64,000 nt of DNA from CAVUFH01 sp963740835 (lineage in GTDB: Bacteria > Actinomycetota > Acidimicrobiia > IMCC26256 > PALSA-610). The DNA lies in contig CAVUFH010000007.1 in the NCBI GenBank assembly GCA_963740835.1, forward strand, positions 682,001 through 746,000, read 5' to 3'. Below are positions 30,118-38,894 of this stretch, piece after piece. The stretch's first letter is position 1. Each line of letters starts with the position of its first letter. The translations under genes were made by a program, and so were the position numbers. The notes under the pieces are model-generated. The model saw nothing but the letters and a program-made list of their open reading frames with translations. It had not been told where the DNA came from and ran no database searches.

Positions 30118-31362
30118 CTAACTGATCACGCCGTTGGCGCGCAGCTCGTCGAGCTCCGCATCGGAGCAGCCGAGCTCGGCTCGCAGCACCTCGGCGGTGT
30201 GCTCCCCCACCCACGGCACCCGTGTCTCGGGACCTTCGGCGACGCGCGACATCTTGATCGGGTTGCCGGGGACGAGTACCGGAGGGCCGGAGCCGTCGGG
30301 GCGTTCCATCTCCACGAGCATGTTGCGCGCCGCGAGATGGGGATCGGCGACGACCTCCGCGGCTTCGTGCACCGGGCCGACCGCGAGGCCGGCGGCCGAG
30401 AGCAGCGCGGCCGCTTCCCGCTTCGTCTTGTCGGCCGCCCACGCCTCGACCGCGGGCCGGATGACGTCGTCGAGGTGCACGTCCCAACCGGTGCGCGTCG
30501 CGAAGCGCGCATCCGTCCTCCACTCCGGGCGCCCGAGCAGGTCGGCGAGGGCGACGAACTGGTGCTCGCGCACCATCTGCATGACGAACCAACCGTCGCG
30601 CGCCTTGAACGACGTGATGAGGTATGGCACCGGTGAGGGCTGCCGGTCCCAACCGAGCGAGTAGAAGTTCGGCACGATGTCGGTCATCGCGACGGTCGCG
30701 TCGTACATGGCCAGGTCGATGCGCTGGCCGAGCCCGGTCGCGTCGCGGTGCCGCAGCGCGGCGAGCACGCCGATCACCGCGAACAGCGCGGTCGAGATGT
30801 CGCCGAGCGCACCCACCGGGTTCGGCCGCGGTCGTTCGTCGGGACGGCGCATGAAGTCGTAGATCCCCGACATCGCTTCGACGATCGACGCGTACGCCGG
30901 CCACTCGCCGTACTCGGACGCGTCGGCGCCGAACCCGGAAGCGGACACGTACACACTGCCGGGGTGCCGCTCGGACACGACGTCGTAACCGAGGCCGAGG
31001 CGATCGATCGTTCCCGCCTTGAAGTTCTCCGCGAACACGTCGAAGCGCGGCACGAGCCGCAGCACGAGCTCGCGCCCGGCATCGCTGCGCAGGTCGATGC
31101 CGACGCTCCGCTTCCCGAGGTTGCTCCGGAGGAAGGTCGCACCGACCGTGCGGCCCTCGGGATCGGTGATCGACGGCGACGCGGCCCGGCCGGATTCACC
31201 GTGCACCGGGTGTTCGACCTTCACGACATCCGCGCCGAGGCGAGCGAGCACCTGGGTTGCGAATGGCATCGCCGCCATCTGCTCGAGCGCGAGCACGCGC
31301 ACGCCATCGAGCGGCTTGCCGTACTGCTGTGCCTCGCCGTTGGCGACCTCACCCACGCGCAA
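30118..31362 (-). CDS. CaiB/BaiF-family CoA transferase
   Basis: 414 residues: LDGVRVLALEQMAAMPFATQ, RLGADVVKVEHPVHGES, LRSNLGKRSVGIDLRS, FDVFAENFKAGTIDRLGLG, VYVSASGFGADASEYG and GDISTALFAVIGVLAALRHR. A family III CoA transferase moving CoA between acids through an aspartyl thioester. Separate from the cluster at 22150-29337 (two small genes lie between), but probably part of the same catabolic theme. Ends close to the 29920 gene; convergent. Confidence 0.9.
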   Translation of the reverse strand: MRVGEVANGEAQQYGKPLDGVRVLALEQMAAMPFATQVLARLGADVVKVEHPVHGESGRAASPSITDPEGRTVGATFLRSNLGKRSVGIDLRSDAGRELVLRLVPRFDVFAENFKAGTIDRLGLGYDVVSERHPGSVYVSASGFGADASEYGEWPAYASIVEAMSGIYDFMRRPDERPRPNPVGALGDISTALFAVIGVLAALRHRDATGLGQRIDLAMYDATVAMTDIVPNFYSLGWDRQPSPVPYLITSFKARDGWFVMQMVREHQFVALADLLGRPEWRTDARFATRTGWDVHLDDVIRPAVEAWAADKTKREAAALLSAAGLAVGPVHEAAEVVADPHLAARNMLVEMERPDGSGPPVLVPGNPIKMSRVAEGPETRVPWVGEHTAEVLRAELGCSDAELDELRANGVIS

Positions 31363-31402
31363 TGCGTCCTCACTCTCGTTTCCCGGACCTCGGCGCCGGT
31401 TC

Positions 31403-33359
31403 CTAGCCCGCGATGGTCAGGAGCCGGAACGCCTCGACCGGTTCGTGCTTGCCCTTGACCTCGACGCTGCCGAGCGGTTCGACGACGGCCGTGGCGCCGA
31501 GCAGCGCTCGGGTGCGTTCGCCGATCACGATCTGACCGGGTGGCGCGAGCCCCTCGAGTCTCGATGCCAGATTGACCGCGTCGCCAATCGCGGTGAAGGA
31601 ACGGACGTCTTCGCCACCGATGTTGCCGATCAGCGCGGGTCCGGTGTTGATCCCGACACGGATCTGCGGCCAGTCGGGATGTTCGGCCGCGACGGAGTCG
31701 ATCGCCCGGCACACCGCGAGGCCGGCGCGCGGCAGCCGCGCCGGCGTGGTCCGGCTGACGGATCGGTGCGTTGAACAGCACCATCAGCGCGTCTCCGATG
31801 AAGTGCGTCACGGTGCCGCCGCGCGTGAGGAGGATCGGCACCGCGAGACCGAAGTAGTGGTTGAGCATCTGCACGACCTCGGTCGGTTCGCGGCGTTCCG
31901 AGAACGCGGTGAAACCCTGGAGGTCGGCGAACAGCACCGTGACCTCGCGTTGCTCGCCCCCGAGTGCAGCCTGCTCCGGATCTGCGAGCAATGCGGTTGC
32001 CACGTCCGGCGACATGTACTGGCGGAAGAGCCGGTTGAGATCGTGGTACATGCGCGCGTTTTCCACCGCGACCGAAAGCTGTCCCGCGAGCGTGGCGAGC
32101 AGCGCCTGGTCGTACTCGGATCCGTTGCCTTCGCGCGTCACGCGCACCATCCCGGCCGGATGTCCTTTGACGAACAGGGGCGCCACCAGATCGCCGACGG
32201 GCGCGCTCGCCGTCGGGTCGAGGTCGATCACGACTTCGTCGGGTGCGAAGCCGGCGCGCAAGTGCCCGGTCGCGCGCGCGACCACGTCGGCCTCCGTCCG
32301 GATCACCGACACCTCACTGCCGATTGCAGCAAGCGCACCGAGGCGGCGGATGCGCTCGCGCTCATGGCCGAGCGCGTCGGCCGCCTGCGCCAGCAGCTGC
32401 ACCTGCGAGTCCGAGAGCTCGAAGCGATCGGCGAGCCCCGCGGCCGCGCGCTCCACCGAGCCCTCTTCGCCGGACTCGATCGACTCCACGAGCACGTCGA
32501 GCGCCGACGCGTAGTCGGTACGGATCCGGGCGAGTGTTTCGTCGAGCGCGACCGCACGGAACAAGGACCGGGTCGAGCCCTCGCGTGAATACTCGACGAG
32601 CACGCCGTAGGCGACGAGCGCGAACGCAATCGTCATGAGGACGTGCCACATCCACCAGGAGGCTTCCCAGCTCCGGCCGACGAGTGTTGCGACACTGGCT
32701 TCGGCGAGCAGCACGAACGCGGTGAGCACCGACAGCAGCACCATCGACGGTCGTTTCAGGTACTGCAAGAAGTAGATGACCGAGGCGGCGCAAAAGAGCA
32801 TCGCGGCCGGCACCACGAACGCGGCGAAGTCGGAGCGGTGCTGCTCGACGGTCGGCTGGCCGTCGAGAGGAGGCCACCGCGCGAGCGACCACACGGCCCA
32901 CACCGCGAACAAGACGAAGGTCGCGCCGAGCAGCACCGGCGCGTCTCGCACGACGACCGGCCGGAACCGAGCGGGAAGGAACGCAGACGCGATCGCCGGG
33001 ATCACCGCGAGCGTCAGGCCGACGGGCACACCGAGCACGAAGCCGGAGTTCGACACGTCGACGAGCACCGTGGGCGTGCCCAGCGCGTGCAGGCCGAGGA
33101 AGCCGGCGGCGATGAGGAACGACAGGCCGACGAGGAACAGACGCGCGTCATCATGGCGGCGCGCTTCGAGTGCGGCCTTGATCGCGAGCACAGAACTGAT
33201 GAGCGCGGTGACGAGCACGAGCCAGAAGTGCGGACCTTGGTGCTGCCACATGAGATCGTGGTCGACCTGCGGCCGCCGGGTCAGGACCCACAGGCCGAGC
33301 AACGGCAGCGCGACGTGCACGAGCCACACGAAGGGTCGCGCGGGGAAGTGCCGGGCCAT
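31403..33359 (-). CDS. Membrane-bound adenylate/guanylate cyclase with GAF-like region, frameshifted
   Basis: From ATG 33359: about seven membrane segments in the first 250 residues, then a GAF-like region (RLGALAAIGSEVSVIRTEAD to LSVAVENARMYHDLNRLF). The cyclase domain follows with metal Asp in VLFADLQGFTAFS (about residue 476) and FIGDALMVLFNAP. The frame then breaks near 31735-31750. The next frame resumes with GLAVCRAIDSVAAEHPDWP and GDAVNLASRLEGL (N and R of the transition state) and ends VEAFRLLTIAG. Corrected length about 650 residues, catalytically complete. A second cyclase gene in the window besides the one at 1-832. Confidence 0.85.
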
Positions 33360-33446
33360 GACCAGTCACGAAAGCACACACCGCCGCGCCCGGCCAAGCG
33401 TCATGTCGGTTGATTGCGAACCGACCGGCCGGTTCAGTGCTCCTGA

Positions 33447-35291
33447 TCAGTTCTCGAGGAACGGAATGTTGAGCCGGCCGAGGATCCAGTCGATGGGCGC
33501 GCGCTCGGCGACGACCTTCAGGCCCCTCGCGACGATTCCGGGGATGGTGTTGCGCTCGTCGGCGTCGTCGATCGCGCGGACCAGGCCGACACGGAGCGCC
33601 TGCTCGAGCGTGTCCTGCGTCCACGTGACTTCGGGCCCGAAGTCACTGTTGCGATCGAGCGAGAGGATCAGATCCTCCCGGCTCGTGTGCAGATCGCATG
33701 CGGCGCCGTTGATGGCCGACAAGGCAATCCGCTGCAGGGTCCCGTCGATACCGCTGCCCTGTGGGAACGGATCGGCTGGCGCATCGCAGGGCGCGACGTA
33801 GTCGCGGGTGCCGAAGTCCCGCGCGCCGGCGCGGAACTCCGCCGCGATGAGCGCGCCCACCAGCACCATCACCGCGACACTCACCGCGAGCGCGTCGTGA
33901 TGCCACGACGCGTGCCGGAAGGCGGGAAGCAGCGCGGCCGCGAGCGCGGCCAGGGCACCGAAGAGCGCGGCGATGAGGAACGAGACGCGGAACGCGCGCG
34001 TCAGCGTGTCGCGGATCGCGTTGACGACGCCGTCTCGCGTCTCGCGCAGGTTCGCGTTGTCGGCCGCGCCTCGCTTGTTGAAGGGTTCGGACGGGTCGGG
34101 AACCTCGCCGCGCGGCGCGTTCCCGACGAGGTCACGGAGGTCGAGCGCGAGGCTCACCTTGGTGCGCAACGAGATGTCGGCGTCGAGCACCTCCGCGGTC
34201 GTCGCACGGGTTGCGTTGATCGCGGCGGTGTCGAGATGCGTCGCGAGCACCGGCGCGATGATCGCGAGGCCGAGCACGAATCCGGCATGGCGCGCCGCGA
34301 TCGACACCGTCGCGGCACGCACATTCGCCTCGGTCGGCGGCACCGCGGCGGGCCCGAGCACGCCGCCGAGCAGCCCCAGGCCGAGGCCGCAAGCGAACAA
34401 CGCCGGCGCGGCCCACCACCCGGATGCGTCGGGGAGGAACGCGAGCGCGACGAGACCGCCGGCCATGGCGACGCCGCCGGTGATCGCCGCGAATCGTTCG
34501 GGGAGCAGCGGCCCGAGCCGGCGGACGACGATTGCGCCGACCGGCAACCCGCTGACGACGAGCGCGCCGGCGAGCGGCTCCCAGCCCCACACCACGACGA
34601 GCAGCAACACCGACAGGAACAACGCACCGACGAGCGCGCCGTAGAGCAGGAGGAACCCGGTGTTGGCGAGCCAGGTGCGGCCGGCCCGTTCTCGCCGGGG
34701 CGCGATCTCGACCGCGCGGGCGCGCGGGTCGAGCACCGCGACGAGCGCGATCGCCGCGAGCGGCGCTTGCAACAAGAAGATGCTGCGCCAGCTGAACAAC
34801 TGTGTGAGCAGACCGCCGAGTGCGGGCCCGAGCGCGGCGCCAATGGTGCCGGCGACGCCCCAGATCGCGATCGCGTGCGCGTCACTCCCGCGGATTCCGG
34901 CCAGCACGGGCACGAGCCCGGCGAGCGCGAGCGCGGCACCGAAGCCCTGCACCGTACGGCCGATGATCAGCACCTCGAACGAGTTGGCGAGACCGCAACC
35001 GAGCGACGCGAGCGTGAACACGGACAGCCCGACGCCGGCGAACACGTGGCCGCGCACCCGTCGCTCGAGCGGCAACACCGCGAGGGCACCGACGACGATC
35101 GCGATGTTGTACGCGGTGATGGTCCACGACACGCCGACGATCGAGACGTCGAATGTTCCGTAGAGGTCGGGCAGTGCGAGCACGACCACCGACGAGTCGG
35201 CCACCGCGAGCGCGACGGCCAGTGCGACGACGATGGTGAGCAGCGGATCGCGACGTTTCGCCGGGGCCGGCGCGGGAGGAGCTGCGGTCAC
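33447..35291 (-). CDS. MFS transporter, DHA2-like, with C-terminal extracytoplasmic tail
   Basis: 614 residues, about 14 membrane segments. Motif A-like stretch is replaced by RRVRGHVFAGVGLSVF; GRTVQGFGAALALAGLVPVL is the motif C/B region. After the last span (ALAVSVAVMVLVGALIA) there is a soluble tail of about 130 residues with DGTLQRIALSAINGAACDL and two Cys, unusual for this family. Likely exports a small molecule. Divergent from the SelW-like gene with only 35 bp between starts, so the promoters overlap. Confidence 0.88.
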   Translation of the reverse strand: MTAAPPAPAPAKRRDPLLTIVVALAVALAVADSSVVVLALPDLYGTFDVSIVGVSWTITAYNIAIVVGALAVLPLERRVRGHVFAGVGLSVFTLASLGCGLANSFEVLIIGRTVQGFGAALALAGLVPVLAGIRGSDAHAIAIWGVAGTIGAALGPALGGLLTQLFSWRSIFLLQAPLAAIALVAVLDPRARAVEIAPRRERAGRTWLANTGFLLLYGALVGALFLSVLLLVVVWGWEPLAGALVVSGLPVGAIVVRRLGPLLPERFAAITGGVAMAGGLVALAFLPDASGWWAAPALFACGLGLGLLGGVLGPAAVPPTEANVRAATVSIAARHAGFVLGLAIIAPVLATHLDTAAINATRATTAEVLDADISLRTKVSLALDLRDLVGNAPRGEVPDPSEPFNKRGAADNANLRETRDGVVNAIRDTLTRAFRVSFLIAALFGALAALAAALLPAFRHASWHHDALAVSVAVMVLVGALIAAEFRAGARDFGTRDYVAPCDAPADPFPQGSGIDGTLQRIALSAINGAACDLHTSREDLILSLDRNSDFGPEVTWTQDTLEQALRVGLVRAIDDADERNTIPGIVARGLKVVAERAPIDWILGRLNIPFLEN

Positions 35292-35326
35292 TGGCGGGTA
35301 GCCTCGCAGGGACGAGAGGAGCGACC

Positions 35327-35593
35327 GTGGGATACCGGATCGACATCACCTACTGCGTTCCCTGAGACTATTCGGATCGCGCCGTGAGCGCGACGAAGGA
35401 TCTCCTGGCGCACTACCAGCACGTGATCGACGAGCTGAAGCTCGTCACCGGCTCGAAGGGCGTCTTCGACGTTCGCGTCGACGGCGAGTTGCTCTTCTCG
35501 AAGCACGACCTCGGTCGCCACGCCAAACCGCACGAGGTCCTCGCGCGCTTCCGCGAGCACATCGGACCGGACGTGAAGGAGTACGGCACGTAG
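35327..35593 (+). CDS. Rdx/SelW-like selenoprotein with in-frame TGA
   Basis: From GTG 35327, preceded by GAGAGGA, the frame reads MGYRIDITYCVP, then TGA at 35363-35365, then DYSDRAVSATKDLLAHY and on to KEYGT at the stop: 88 residues counting Sec. The first TYC-x-x-U matches the redox CxxC/CxxU motif of the Rdx (SelW/SelT/SelH) thioredoxin-like family, with the TGA exactly at the second Cys position. The rest (GSKGVFDVRVDGELLFSKHD) is a normal SelW-like strand pair. A hairpin follows the TGA. Gene finders would start at 35384 and miss the active site. It needs SelB and tRNA-Sec, not present here. A nonsense mutation is the alternative. Confidence 0.72.
35377..35393 (+). promoter_or_regulatory. 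Candidate bacterial SECIS hairpin
   Basis: TCGCGC and GCGCGA form a perfect 6-bp stem around CGTGA, with the loop 18-22 nt after the TGA. Bacterial SECIS elements sit at this distance inside the coding region and carry G and T in the apical loop. Structure by eye only. Confidence 0.5.
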
Positions 35594-35608
35594 TCGATCG
35601 CTCGGTGG

Positions 35609-36817
35609 CTACCGCTCGTCCAGCGGAGTCATGAGCAGCGTCTGCGTGTAGCCTGTAAGCGTGTTGTTGTCGACGTAGATGTGCTGCGTCCCTGCGTGGA
35701 TGTCGCGGAAGCAGCGCTGCAAGGTGCTCGGGTTGCGCAACGCGTCGGTGCCGGCCCACGTGTAGGCGAACCGCGCCGCGTCCGCGGCGATGCGAGTGGC
35801 ATAGGTCGTCGCCTGCCGCATCCGTTGCTGCTGGACCAGCGTGGCCGCGCCATCCGCGATGGCGGCCGCCTCGGCTTCCGCGAAGGCTTCGAACACATAG
35901 GCGCGTGCAGCGCGCATCGCGGCGTCGTGCATCGCGAACTCGTGCTGGAACAGCTGCTGCGCGGTCACCGGTTCGAAGCTGCCCATGCGCTGCTTGCGCT
36001 CGGCGATCGCGAGCACCTCGACGAGCGCTCGCTTCCCGACGCCGAGCGCGAAGCCGGCGTGTCCGGACGCGACGAGCCCGAAGAGGCCGATCCGGTACAT
36101 CGGACCGCCCCGCTTCGGTTCGGCTTCGAGCAACCGGAACGTGAACCCGTCGCGCACGAACTGCTCGTCGACGGCGTAGTCGTAGCTGCCGGTGCCGGCG
36201 AGTCCCATGACGTCCCAGTTGTCGCGCAGTTCGACGTCCTCCGATGGGAGGAAGCCGACGAGAAGCGACGGCAGGCCGGCGCCGGTCACGACCGGTTCGC
36301 CGTCCTTCGTCTCGGTCGCGCCCGCGGCGAGCCACGTCGCGTGCCCGCACCCGCTGCCGAACTGGTACCTGCCGGAGATCACGTAACCGTCGTCGCGCGC
36401 AACGGCGCTCCCGACCGGCCCGAACATGCCCGCGTGGATGCCGGGCGCACCGCCCGGGAACATCGCGGCCGTCGCGTCGTCGTCGCAATAGATCGCCGCG
36501 AACGCCGAAGACGACGCGTTGGCCATCACCGACCAGCCGGTCGAGCCGTCCGCGTAGGCGAGCTCCTCGAACACGCCGAGCACAGTCTCGATCGGCGCTT
36601 CGGCACCACCACACACCACCGGCACCATCGTCCAGAACAGGCCCTGCTCGGCCACTGCCTCGACCACCTCCTTGGTCGTGGTGCCGTCCCGTTCGGCTTC
36701 CTCGGCTGCCCCTTCGATGAGTGGCCGGAGGGTGCGCGCGCGGGTGACGAGGCCAGTGTCGAGATCGGTCGGGTCGAGATCGGTCGGGTCGAGATCGGTC
36801 GGGTCGAGATCGGTCAT
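35609..36817 (-). CDS. Acyl-CoA dehydrogenase-type flavin monooxygenase-like protein
   Basis: 402 residues from ATG 36817. Resembles HsaA/HpaB-like and DszC-like members: EAVAEQGLFWTMVPVVCGG, ADGSTGWSVMANASSSAF, ISGRYQFGSGCGHATWLAAG, and C-terminal helices ending IHAGTQHIYVDNNTLTGYTQ. These usually use reduced flavin to hydroxylate aromatics or act as dehydrogenases. The first 20 residues are a repeat of DLDPT from a 15-bp tandem repeat. Divergent from the NERD gene. Confidence 0.8.
   Translation of the reverse strand: MTDLDPTDLDPTDLDPTDLDTGLVTRARTLRPLIEGAAEEAERDGTTTKEVVEAVAEQGLFWTMVPVVCGGAEAPIETVLGVFEELAYADGSTGWSVMANASSSAFAAIYCDDDATAAMFPGGAPGIHAGMFGPVGSAVARDDGYVISGRYQFGSGCGHATWLAAGATETKDGEPVVTGAGLPSLLVGFLPSEDVELRDNWDVMGLAGTGSYDYAVDEQFVRDGFTFRLLEAEPKRGGPMYRIGLFGLVASGHAGFALGVGKRALVEVLAIAERKQRMGSFEPVTAQQLFQHEFAMHDAAMRAARAYVFEAFAEAEAAAIADGAATLVQQQRMRQATTYATRIAADAARFAYTWAGTDALRNPSTLQRCFRDIHAGTQHIYVDNNTLTGYTQTLLMTPLDER
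36758..36817. repeat. Four 15-bp tandem repeats in a gene start
   Basis: Unit GTCGAGATCGGTCGG, four copies, the last changed at its end to give the start codon. On the minus strand they encode the DLDPT repeats at the N-terminus of the flavin protein. Unit length is a multiple of three, so copy-number change keeps the frame. Confidence 0.9.
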
Positions 36818-36928
36818 GGCTTCAGGTTCGTGCCCGTTGCGCACCAGGAGCAACTTTCGCCGGCCCGGATGCGCGAAGCGAGCGCCGCAGCGCTCAGGTC
36901 GAGGACCGTTCGCGCCGACTCGATCTTG

Positions 36929-37465
36929 ATGTCCGCGCAACCGCTTCCCGTGCACCGCGAGTCCGCTCGCGTCGTCACCAGGGAGCCGCAGGTCGCGGAG
37001 CTGCTCGATGGCCTGGCCGAGTTCGGCGTGGTCACGTTGCACCACCGGCGCATCGAGCGCAGCCGGTCGACGATCGACCATGTGGTCGTGGCGGCATCGG
37101 GCGTGTACGTCGTCGACACCCGCACGTGGACGGGTCGGGTCGAGCTGCGCCACGGGTCCAGCCTTCTGCGCCGCAACGACCGGCTCGTCGTCGCGGGACG
37201 GGACCGAACCCGGCTCGCCGACCGCCTCACGAAGAAGTCCGTGCGTGTCCGCCGGGCGCTCGGTGGCCTCGTCGTGCCGGTGCACGGCGTGTTGTGCTTC
37301 GTCGACGGCGACTGGCCCCTCTGGGCGAAGCCGATCGAGTTGCGGGGCGCGACCGTCATGTGGCCGAAAGAGCTCGAGCGGCGGGCCAAGCGGCTCGGCA
37401 AGCTCGACGGCGCCGCGATCTGCGACATCGCCGCGCGGCTGCAGCACTCCCTCCCGCCGCACTGA
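36929..37465 (+). CDS. NERD-domain protein
   Basis: 178 residues from ATG 36929. Nuclease-related (NERD) domain: VTLHHRRIERSRSTIDHVVV, then AASGVYVVDTRTWTGRVELR with the Asp and Glu-type residues of the fold, LVVAGRDRTRLADRLTKKS, VVPVHGVLCFVDGDWPLW. Known mainly from DNA-processing or plasmid-linked proteins; activity unproved. Divergent from the flavin protein gene with 111 bp between; no helicase or kinase domain is attached. Ends 46 bp before a convergent conservon. Confidence 0.75.
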   Translation: MSAQPLPVHRESARVVTREPQVAELLDGLAEFGVVTLHHRRIERSRSTIDHVVVAASGVYVVDTRTWTGRVELRHGSSLLRRNDRLVVAGRDRTRLADRLTKKSVRVRRALGGLVVPVHGVLCFVDGDWPLWAKPIELRGATVMWPKELERRAKRLGKLDGAAICDIAARLQHSLPPH

Positions 37466-37511
37466 GGCGCGAGGAAACGCGCGCGTCACCCAACCGCAGT
37501 GACGCGCGCCC

Positions 37512-38090
37512 TCAGGCCGAGGGTGCGCCGGCGGAGGCGGCCGTCGTGGCCCGCGCGTACAAGTGGCGCAGCAGCGCGAGGAGCACGGTCTTCACCGACT
37601 CCCGACTGCGCGAGTCGCACAGCACGACAGGCACACCACGGGGCACGCTGAGCGCCTCGCGCACTTCCGGGATCGGGTAGTGGTACGAACCGTCGAAGTG
37701 GTTGACGCCGACGACGAACGGGATGTTCCGTGTCTCGAAGTAGTCGAGACCGAAGAACGCGTCGCCGAGCCGGCGAGTGTCGGCGAGCACGATCGCGCCG
37801 AGCGCGCCCTCGCAGATGTCATCCCACATGAAGCCGAACCGTTCCTGGCCGGGCGTGCCGAACAGGTACATCACGAGCTCGTCGTCGACGGTGATACGAC
37901 CGAAGTCCATGGCGACGGTGGTCGTCGTCTTGTTCTGGACCTGGGACGTGTCGTCGATGCCGACCGACTCGGTCGTCATGGCCGCTTCGGTCGTCAGCGG
38001 GGTGATCTCGGAGACGGCACCGACGAACGTCGTCTTGCCGACGCCGAAGCCACCGGCCACGACGAACTTGACGGATGTCATGCGCCGCAT
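37512..38090 (-). CDS. Conservon GTPase (CvnD-like)
   Basis: 192 residues from ATG 38090 (38081 and 38114 also possible). P-loop GGFGVGKTTFV, switch region with DFGRI, G3 motif LFGTPGQERFGFM and an NKxD-like VGVNHFDGS. Ras-like small GTPase of the conservon group that works with a roadblock protein, a DUF742 protein and a sensor-kinase-like protein. Last gene of a five-gene minus-strand operon; the DUF742 gene ends 7 bp upstream. Confidence 0.92.
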   Translation of the reverse strand: MRRMTSVKFVVAGGFGVGKTTFVGAVSEITPLTTEAAMTTESVGIDDTSQVQNKTTTTVAMDFGRITVDDELVMYLFGTPGQERFGFMWDDICEGALGAIVLADTRRLGDAFFGLDYFETRNIPFVVGVNHFDGSYHYPIPEVREALSVPRGVPVVLCDSRSRESVKTVLLALLRHLYARATTAASAGAPSA

Positions 38091-38097
38091 GGGCGCG

Positions 38098-38418
38098 TTA
38101 GAGGCTTCGTACACGGTCGATCATCCTCGTCAGCACGGACAGCTCTATGTCGACCGGATCGTTGTGGTGAACGATCAATCGGTCATCGGCGACCAGGTCG
38201 CCGACCAACACACGCGCAACACCCAGCGGGAAGCCGAGCTTGGCGGATACCTCAGCGATTGAGTGCGGGGTTCGGCACAGCTGGATGATGCGCCCGGCCT
38301 CGAACGCGGCGTCTCCCGCAGTGGCAGTGGTCTGCACCAACGTCTCGACGCGCAGCGTGTCAGCCGCGCGCGTGCGCCCGCCGGTCATGACGAACGGCCG
38401 CACCAAGTCATCGCTCAT
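38098..38418 (-). CDS. DUF742 protein (CvnC-like)
   Basis: 106 residues: VRPFVMTGGRTRAADTLRVE, FEAGRIIQLCRTPHSIAEVS, LGFPLGVARVLVGDLVADDR, and LTRMIDRVRSL. A winged-helix-like DUF742 fold. Third member of the canonical conservon. Likely an adaptor between the GTPase and the kinase-like protein at the membrane. Starts 44 bp after the roadblock gene. Confidence 0.92.
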   Translation of the reverse strand: MSDDLVRPFVMTGGRTRAADTLRVETLVQTTATAGDAAFEAGRIIQLCRTPHSIAEVSAKLGFPLGVARVLVGDLVADDRLIVHHNDPVDIELSVLTRMIDRVRSL

Positions 38419-38462
38419 GGGATTTCACCCACCTCTGCGTCGCCACCCCGCGCATCCCGTGC

Positions 38463-38894
38463 TCAGGTGAGCACGGACTCCTTCAACTCGGCGACGAGTG
38501 CCGGCGTCAACACCGAACCGGCCCGCTCGACGAGCAGTCCGATCTGGTAACCGACACTCCCGATGTCGCAACCCCGACTCGCGAGCACGCCGAGGCTGCT
38601 GCCGTCGGACACCGACGACACGAACAGGAAGCCGCCCTGCAGGGCGATGATCACCTGGTCGAGACCACCGAGCCCGAAGCACCGTGCGGTGCTGTGACCC
38701 AGGCTCGCCATGCCGGCGATGATCGCCGACAACTGTTCGGCCGTAGCGCGGTCGATCGAATTCGACATCGCCATGAGCAGTCCATCGGACGAGACCGCGA
38801 CCGAAAGGGTCACGCCACTCGTACCTTCGACAAAGCTCGTGAGCAACCAGTTGAAGTTGCGTGCTTGCGCACTCAGCTCGTGCTGGACTGTCAC
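38463..38894 (-). CDS. Roadblock/LC7 protein (CvnB-like)
   Basis: 143 residues. FNWLLTSFVEGTSGVTLSVA then VSSDGLLMAMSNSIDRATAE, the roadblock fold with SLGHSTARCFGLGGLDQVII. Such proteins bind small GTPases as regulators or activators. Starts 4 bp inside the end of the sensor kinase gene, so the pair is translationally coupled. Confidence 0.92.
   Translation of the reverse strand: MTVQHELSAQARNFNWLLTSFVEGTSGVTLSVAVSSDGLLMAMSNSIDRATAEQLSAIIAGMASLGHSTARCFGLGGLDQVIIALQGGFLFVSSVSDGSSLGVLASRGCDIGSVGYQIGLLVERAGSVLTPALVAELKESVLT

Noticed and set aside
35384..35593. 69-residue protein starting at GTG 35384 as an independent gene
   Set aside because: It lacks the redox motif and a ribosome site; the frame continues upstream through TGA into a clear SelW-type N-terminus.
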